Below are positions 59,201 to 64,000 of a stretch of DNA of 64,000 nt, one piece after another. This stretch comes from Gonium pectorale (lineage: Eukaryota; Chlorophyta; Chlorophyceae; Chlamydomonadales; Volvocaceae): contig LSYV01000018.1 in NCBI GenBank assembly GCA_001584585.1, positions 947,137-1,011,136 of the forward strand, read 5' to 3'. Numbering within the stretch: position 1 is the first letter of the stretch; each line of letters starts with the position of its first letter. The notes below the pieces were generated by a model. The model was not told the origin of the DNA. It ran no database searches and saw only the letters and a list, made by a program, of their open reading frames with translations. A program made the translations under genes and the position numbers.

Positions 59201-60328
59201 CATACATTTTTTTCTGACAGGGCCACGCGTACACCATCTGCAACGTCAAGCTGGTGGACCGCTTCCAGCTGGTCAAGCTGCGCAATCCCTGGGGCACCTT
59301 CGAGTGGAGCGGCGCATGGAGTGACAAGAGCCAGCTGTGGGAGCAACATCCGAAGGAAAGTGAATGGTTGAGCTAACAGTGACGGCAACGACAGGGCAGG
59401 GCTGATTACTATATCAGGCGCAGGTCGTGAACTAAGGTTCGCGCAGCAACACGGAAGTATGGCGGATATGTTCATATTGCGGGGTTTGGGATCAACAGCC
59501 GCCTTGCGTCTTTCTTCATTTCCTTAGCCTGGCCTGAGTCCTCGCGGCCCATCTACTGCAAGGACCCACAGGTGAAGCGCGCCCTGGACTTTGCACCTGT
59601 TGACGACGGCACGTTCTGGATGGAGTGGAAGGACTTCTACTCCTATTTCAAGTGCTTGGATTTCTGCGTTAGGTGCGTGCCATTCCTCCAACGGGGCCCC
59701 GGCAGCGCCTGCCAGTGGCACCAACTGGCAAAATTGCCCATGTTGTGGCGGCTTCAAATGCCGACGTACTGCTCGGCTATCCAAAGTCAGGGGGATGTAT
59801 TTTCCCTTGCAGACGTGTTAGGGACTTAGGTCGTGCTCTTACTCGAGGTCGGATAGAGCAGCTACCGGTAAAGGCTGACGGGCTCACGCACAAGCCTGCG
59901 TAGTGACAAGCCGTTCATTTCCCATGCTTCGTGCCTTTGGACAGGTCGATCGGGTTTGAGGACCTCGCCTTGAAAATCAATGAGGACAAGCCGCTTTGCG
60001 GACCGGTGATTGGCTGCTTGGAGGGGTGTTTCAGGTCAGTGTAGTGCCCCGTCCTGGAGCCCTGCTCCCCACCTTGCAACAACGGCCGCTCGGTCTTTAG
60101 TAATGCTGTATATAAGTCCGCCTTGCAACCGGTCGCGTGATATGCGTATTACTTCAAAGCAGCTCACAGGACGGCCATGCCTTTTCGCATTATTGCCATG
60201 AGCATATTGACGGTTATTTCTGGGGTCGCAGGTACTGGGTGTGCTGCTTGGGAGTGCGGGCGCTCTTCTTCAGCCGCAGGGTGCGCCACTTTGAAAAGCC
60301 AGAACCCGCGGGATGCATGGCATGCTGA
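56285..60328 (+). CDS. Calpain-family cysteine protease (CysPc domain)
   Basis: About 12 exons. The papain-like calpain core is clear: IEPGDICQGQLGDCWLLSAL holds the catalytic Cys (split at TGCTG|G near 56990), followed by ANQDGEVQQ, YKVRLYDAPKETWITVVIDD, KPLFAKPKGDEAWVCLLEKA, GSYANLDGGSTMWALECLTG, SLLFYNRKRSFIAASTGSG, GIVQGHAYTICNVKLVDRFQ with the catalytic His, and LVKLRNPWGTFEWSGAWSDK with the catalytic Asn. Then DDGTFWMEWKDFYSYFKCLD. All three catalytic residues are present. The protein stops soon after, with a Cys-rich end (YWVCCLGVRALFFSRR) and no penta-EF-hand domain visible, so this is an atypical, short calpain. The exon before GHAY seems to use a GC donor (GTGCAG|GCATGT). The first exon (56285-56411, MDLQNALSGRRVADGCTVMD) is tentative; its AG|GTTCAT donor joins in frame to 56672. 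Confidence 0.82.
57076..57156. repeat. Dispersed repeat, copy B (inside a calpain intron)
   Basis: The partner of 55188-55274 in the same orientation, sharing the GACGCGCCGGCAG and GCTCCATATGGCAGCCCG blocks. It lies in the intron just after the catalytic-Cys exon. Confidence 0.65.
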
Positions 60329-62775
60329 TGCCGTGTGGGGGCGCATGCTCACCCTCACGTTCATCTCGGAAGGCGCGATGATATATCAAACGAACACATT
60401 GACATCAGTGAACTCGCATGCAACTGATCTCACACACGTCACATGCACGTCATTTTCCTTTTCAACATGTCGCATGCATTTTTGCCATGCCGTTATTCAT
60501 GTGGCATAAGGTGCTATCATACTGTCTGTATGCGTTGTTATACTGTGCGCACATCGTAGAAACTATGTTGAGATTTCCGTTCCTGGTGTGCATCGGGGAT
60601 GTACAGTCACTGACTGAGGACTTGATGAGCACAATCATTATTGTCATTCCGTGAGCTTCTAAAAGTAGGGTGGTTTTATGCGCAAATATCTTTGGGCAGG
60701 GCATCAGCGCACACGCGCAGGCCTTGTGGCTGGGGGTTGTCCCGATGGTACTGGAGTCGAGTGGCCGGGTGTGGCTCACCGTCTACGAACTTAGCAACCA
60801 GCGATGCAACCGACTGATATGCTAGGATGTGGGCGCTACCGAGGCGCTACAACCGTTCGCTGCGGCAGAAGGGATAGCAGTGCATGTGTACAATCCTCGG
60901 CAAGGAGTGGAAGAGGAAGGTCTGTTATTTATTCTAAGACAGGATTCAACTCATGAGTACAGGCAACGTTTGGCACCACAGGGCCTGAGCAAAGGTGGGA
61001 ACGGGAATGTTTCGAACTAATTGAGTGCACACGCGGAGGAATGGGGCTAGAGAATCAGAATGTGCGCCATAATGTCATGCCTTTCTAGGCTCTTCGTGGC
61101 CTATGCAGAGCGCGGTTCCGCAAAGCTACGCAGAGCACGTATCTCCACTGCTCCGTCCGCAAACCCAGTCCCTTGAACCTTGCACCTCCTTGTCCATAAT
61201 ACTGTCACGCACGACGTGCAAGCGCATTGTGACACCATATATGGGAAACCAACGAGTAAGCCCGCGTCACAGGGATCCACCTCACCCACCCGCAGCGTGC
61301 TATGCGCATACCAGGCACCCGAGCTGTGGGCGCCAGTCAACGTACGCAACATGGCACATGCTGGCATAAACGGATCAACCCACATGCAGAGCAAGGCGAG
61401 TATTGAATAATAAAGGTAGCCAAGAACTCACATCATCAAAATAACCGCCTCCTCCGACGCGGATCAACCGGTTACCATCGCTTATGAGCTGCCGTAGCCC
61501 ACAGGTTAGTTGCCCACCTCCATCAAGTTCCTAAGCCATTAATGGCTCCCGACCCACGGCCTCCAACCCCATAAGCACCCCATGCCGTGAAACCTGTAGT
61601 GCACACTCTCCCCCGCAAGAACTTGCCAAGCAGGTGTCGAGCAAATGCCTAACTGCACATGCACAAGGCTCGACCCGCAACGGCCAAATACACATGAACC
61701 AATGACAAGCGCGCTGACTCTCGGGCAAGTTCACCAAATCACGAGCTAACGGAAGACCTGCTGGGTATCCGTGGCCGCAGCCTTTCGGTCCTCTGACACC
61801 CACGTGATAAATTCGCAGTACTGTGCAGTACCCAACTCAGGCCTGCACGCACGCTTCGCAATGTAACCACACCAAAGCCAGCCAGCCGATTTCGCAATGC
61901 AGGCTTCACTTTCAGTTCGCGAAGCAAACGGAAAGACCCCAGCCAAATCCTCCCGGTGCTCGCATCCTTCCGGGAGTGCTACCCTCCGGGAGATTAACTA
62001 CTAGAGCCCACAGCAGGCACGGCTAGTACGGCGCCGTGTAACAAGAACGGACAAACGCACGCACCACAGTGTGTTCCAGGACCAGCTTTGCTAGTGCACA
62101 TACTGGCAAGACTGCACATTTGAACACCATGTTTCGCCGCTGTGCGTTTTCAGCCCAGACAGAGTACCAAATGCCATCTTGAGGTGCAGGTCCACACAAA
62201 GGGCCCACCCACTGCGCATCCGCCCAATCCAAACGATTGACCCAACAAGGCGCCTTACTCCCACATGCCTCTCCTAGCATACGGCACCACTCCCATGGTG
62301 CACCAATTGCACATCAGAGTGCGCGACAAGACCACCGCGCCACTTCAGCCACAAAAACATCCACGCTCGAGAAGTGTGCACAGCTCGCCCCCACTAACGT
62401 GGCTTTCCAACCAAGCCGCAGAACCAAGCATCCGCTTTAACAGGGAAAAACCACACGCATGGACACCACTCTTGATCTAGTAGAAAATTGCGCATAACCG
62501 GAGTTCCGCAACCTTTCGCCCAGGCATGATCCTTACGGGAGCTTCATAAAATCCGTTCAGTCTTACATGCACATGCACCGCAGCGCCGACGCCCACAAGC
62601 CCTGAAGCTGCCACTTCACCCTACTCACCCAAAACAACCCAATTCTCCTCCAATGCCTGACAGCGCGTCGAGGCCATTGCCGGTCCACGCAGACCCAATC
62701 TTAGAGGCCGTGCCTTCGGAATGTCATAGCCCTAGTCACCCGTCCGCACTCGCCCACCCGCGGCTGCTGCCCGCC
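60329..62775. other. Convergent intergenic region
   Basis: About 2.4 kb between the stops of the calpain gene (+) and the kinase gene (-). A short plus-strand frame at 60829-61020 (GATEALQPFAAAEGIAVHVY) faintly recalls an OTU-protease strand-helix but is isolated. I see no convincing gene, tRNA or array. Confidence 0.4.
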
Positions 62776-63912
62776 TCACTGCGGCGCCACTGTGGCCGTG
62801 TCGGGCGCCTGCCTGGCGTTCTCAGCCAGCAGACCCGCCCGGATGGTCCGCTCAATGAGAACCAGCTCCTCCACTATCTCATTAAATGTAGGCCGCCCCT
62901 CGGGCGCAAAGCTCAGGCAGCGGCGTCCAAGCTGCGACAGCTGCATATCGTCGGCTCCCTCGGGCCAGCGTAGTTTCAGGCTGCCCTGCTGGACCCACAC
63001 CACCACGTCGGCTGAGGGGCAGCAGAGAGCGGCCAGGAGGGAGTGCAGCGGGCATTTGGGAGGGGCAAGGCATACGTTCAAAGGCGGCGCATGCAGCCGG
63101 AACGGCGACGCGGGGCGGGAGTTCATTGGACTGGCTGGGCGACTCTAGACAAGATCTGGGAGCACAGGGAGGCCTTGTGCACCATGGAGGAGACGGCTGT
63201 AGGAGGCAACACGCTACGGATGACGCTGTCGCCTGCTGCCAGGAGTTGGCGTGAGTGCACCCACGGGACATTTACAAAACGCCCCTGCAAACTCAGGCTG
63301 AAGAGGAGCCATCTAAATGTCCAATCTCCCTCCTTACTCCTTCAAAAATCACCACGGGTCGCGACCGGCTGATGGATGCGTCGTCCACATGCACGCGCCC
63401 CGCCCCACAGCATCAACGCTGCTTTACTCACATGCCTTCACGCCTGCGTAGGGTCTGTTTCCGGTGAGCATCTCCCATAGGCACACGCCGAACGCCCACA
63501 CGTCGGTGGCACGGCTGACCTTGCCCGAAAAGGCCTCCTGCAGGTCGGGGATGCGGCGACGCAGGGATCCATGTCACACCAGATCCAGGGCCTCAGGGAT
63601 GACGGATACGGCAGCCGTCGCTGAGCAACACGGGGAGGGCTCCATTGTGCCACATGCGCGGAGCAGGCTGCGACCAGTGGCTGTCATCGAGCCTTCCACA
63701 GGCATCGAGGTCAGACAATACATCATGCGAAGCCGGCACACGCTAGGCCCCCGAAGCAGCATGACGACACCGCAGCTGCTGCAACAGGCGTATCCGATCG
63801 CACGTACGCCGCCCGACTCACTGGCGCCATGTAGCCTGGGCTCCCCCAAGTCTGGGTCGTGACGAAGGAGTTGAGTGGGGGTAGAACGTGCGAGAGGCCA
63901 AAGTCGGTGACC
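62776..63912 (-). CDS. Protein kinase, TKL-type, C-terminal part (5' end beyond the window)
   Basis: Three exons are in the window: 63822-63912, 63432-63537 and 62776-63011 (stop TGA). They encode the kinase C-lobe: VTDFGLSHVLPPLNSFVTTQ with the metal-binding DFG, then WGSPGYMAP|EAFSGKVSRA with the APE motif restored across the intron, TDVWAFGVCLWEMLTGNRPY (subdomain IX Asp), VVVWVQQGSLKLRWP, and RRCLSFAPEGRPTFNEIVEE with the conserved Arg of subdomain XI. The family transfers phosphate from ATP to Ser/Thr or Tyr. The GSPGYMAPE and CL-F-P--RPTF pattern is typical of tyrosine-kinase-like kinases abundant in volvocine algae. The N-lobe and catalytic loop lie beyond 64000; bases 63913-64000 look intronic. 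The tail after the kinase fold is about 30 residues. Confidence 0.9.
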
Positions 63913-64000
63913 TGGGGTGAAGGCGGGAGAGCAGGCAAAAGGCGGGGGACACGTAAGAGCGGGCAGGTCGAAGAGCAGTCCAGCCTAGTGCTATCCGCAG

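Overview
The window is nuclear DNA of a green alga, most likely a volvocine (Chlamydomonas/Volvox-type) chlorophyte. The genes are split into many short exons by GC-rich introns. Donors are mostly GTGAGT/GTGCGT-like and acceptors are pyrimidine-rich followed by CAG. Several genes have a TGTAA polyadenylation motif a few hundred bases past the stop, and the proteins carry Gly/Ala/Ser/Pro-rich insertions. One run of N (29060-29392) marks an assembly gap. I cannot name the species.

I rebuilt the gene models by joining exons by eye on frame, splice sites and family conservation, so outer coordinates are firmer than some inner junctions. From left to right: a retroelement remnant carrying a Dam-like adenine methyltransferase ORF (1172-1651, -); a chloroplast rhodanese-like sulfurtransferase (2133-5961, +); an ankyrin-repeat protein (7449-10884, -); the ubiquinone-biosynthesis monooxygenase COQ6 (11075-15033, +); a nucleotide-sugar transporter of the GDP-mannose/TPT type (17219-19099, -); the Elongator subunit ELP6 (19589-22653, +); a small Gly-Tyr-Pro-Pro-repeat protein (23696-24657, -); a glycerophosphodiester phosphodiesterase (24924-27654, +); a decayed second Gly-Tyr-Pro-Pro-repeat copy (about 29.8 kb, -); a secreted Cys-rich protein (30266-32206, +); the mitochondrial pyruvate carrier subunit MPC1 (33964-34885, -); a predicted N-acylated, disordered protein (35268-38626, +); a giant WD40-ankyrin-TRP-like channel (41053 to about 54635, -); a calpain-family cysteine protease (about 56285-60328, +); and the C-terminal part of a TKL-type protein kinase (62776-63912, -, continuing off the right edge).

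Neighbouring genes alternate strand almost without exception, giving five head-to-head pairs: ankyrin/COQ6, transporter/ELP6, Gly-Tyr-Pro-Pro protein/GDPD, MPC1/acylated protein and channel/calpain. These share short intergenic promoters of roughly 190 to 490 bp, or longer for the last pair. The genes are otherwise functionally unrelated, as is usual for a eukaryotic chromosome.

The most notable item is the roughly 13.6-kb minus-strand gene. One continuous chain of in-frame exons links about 14-16 WD40 repeats to an ankyrin-like segment, a six-transmembrane TRP/polycystin-like channel with a pore helix, and a long disordered tail with a coiled coil. I know of no functionally described channel with this architecture.
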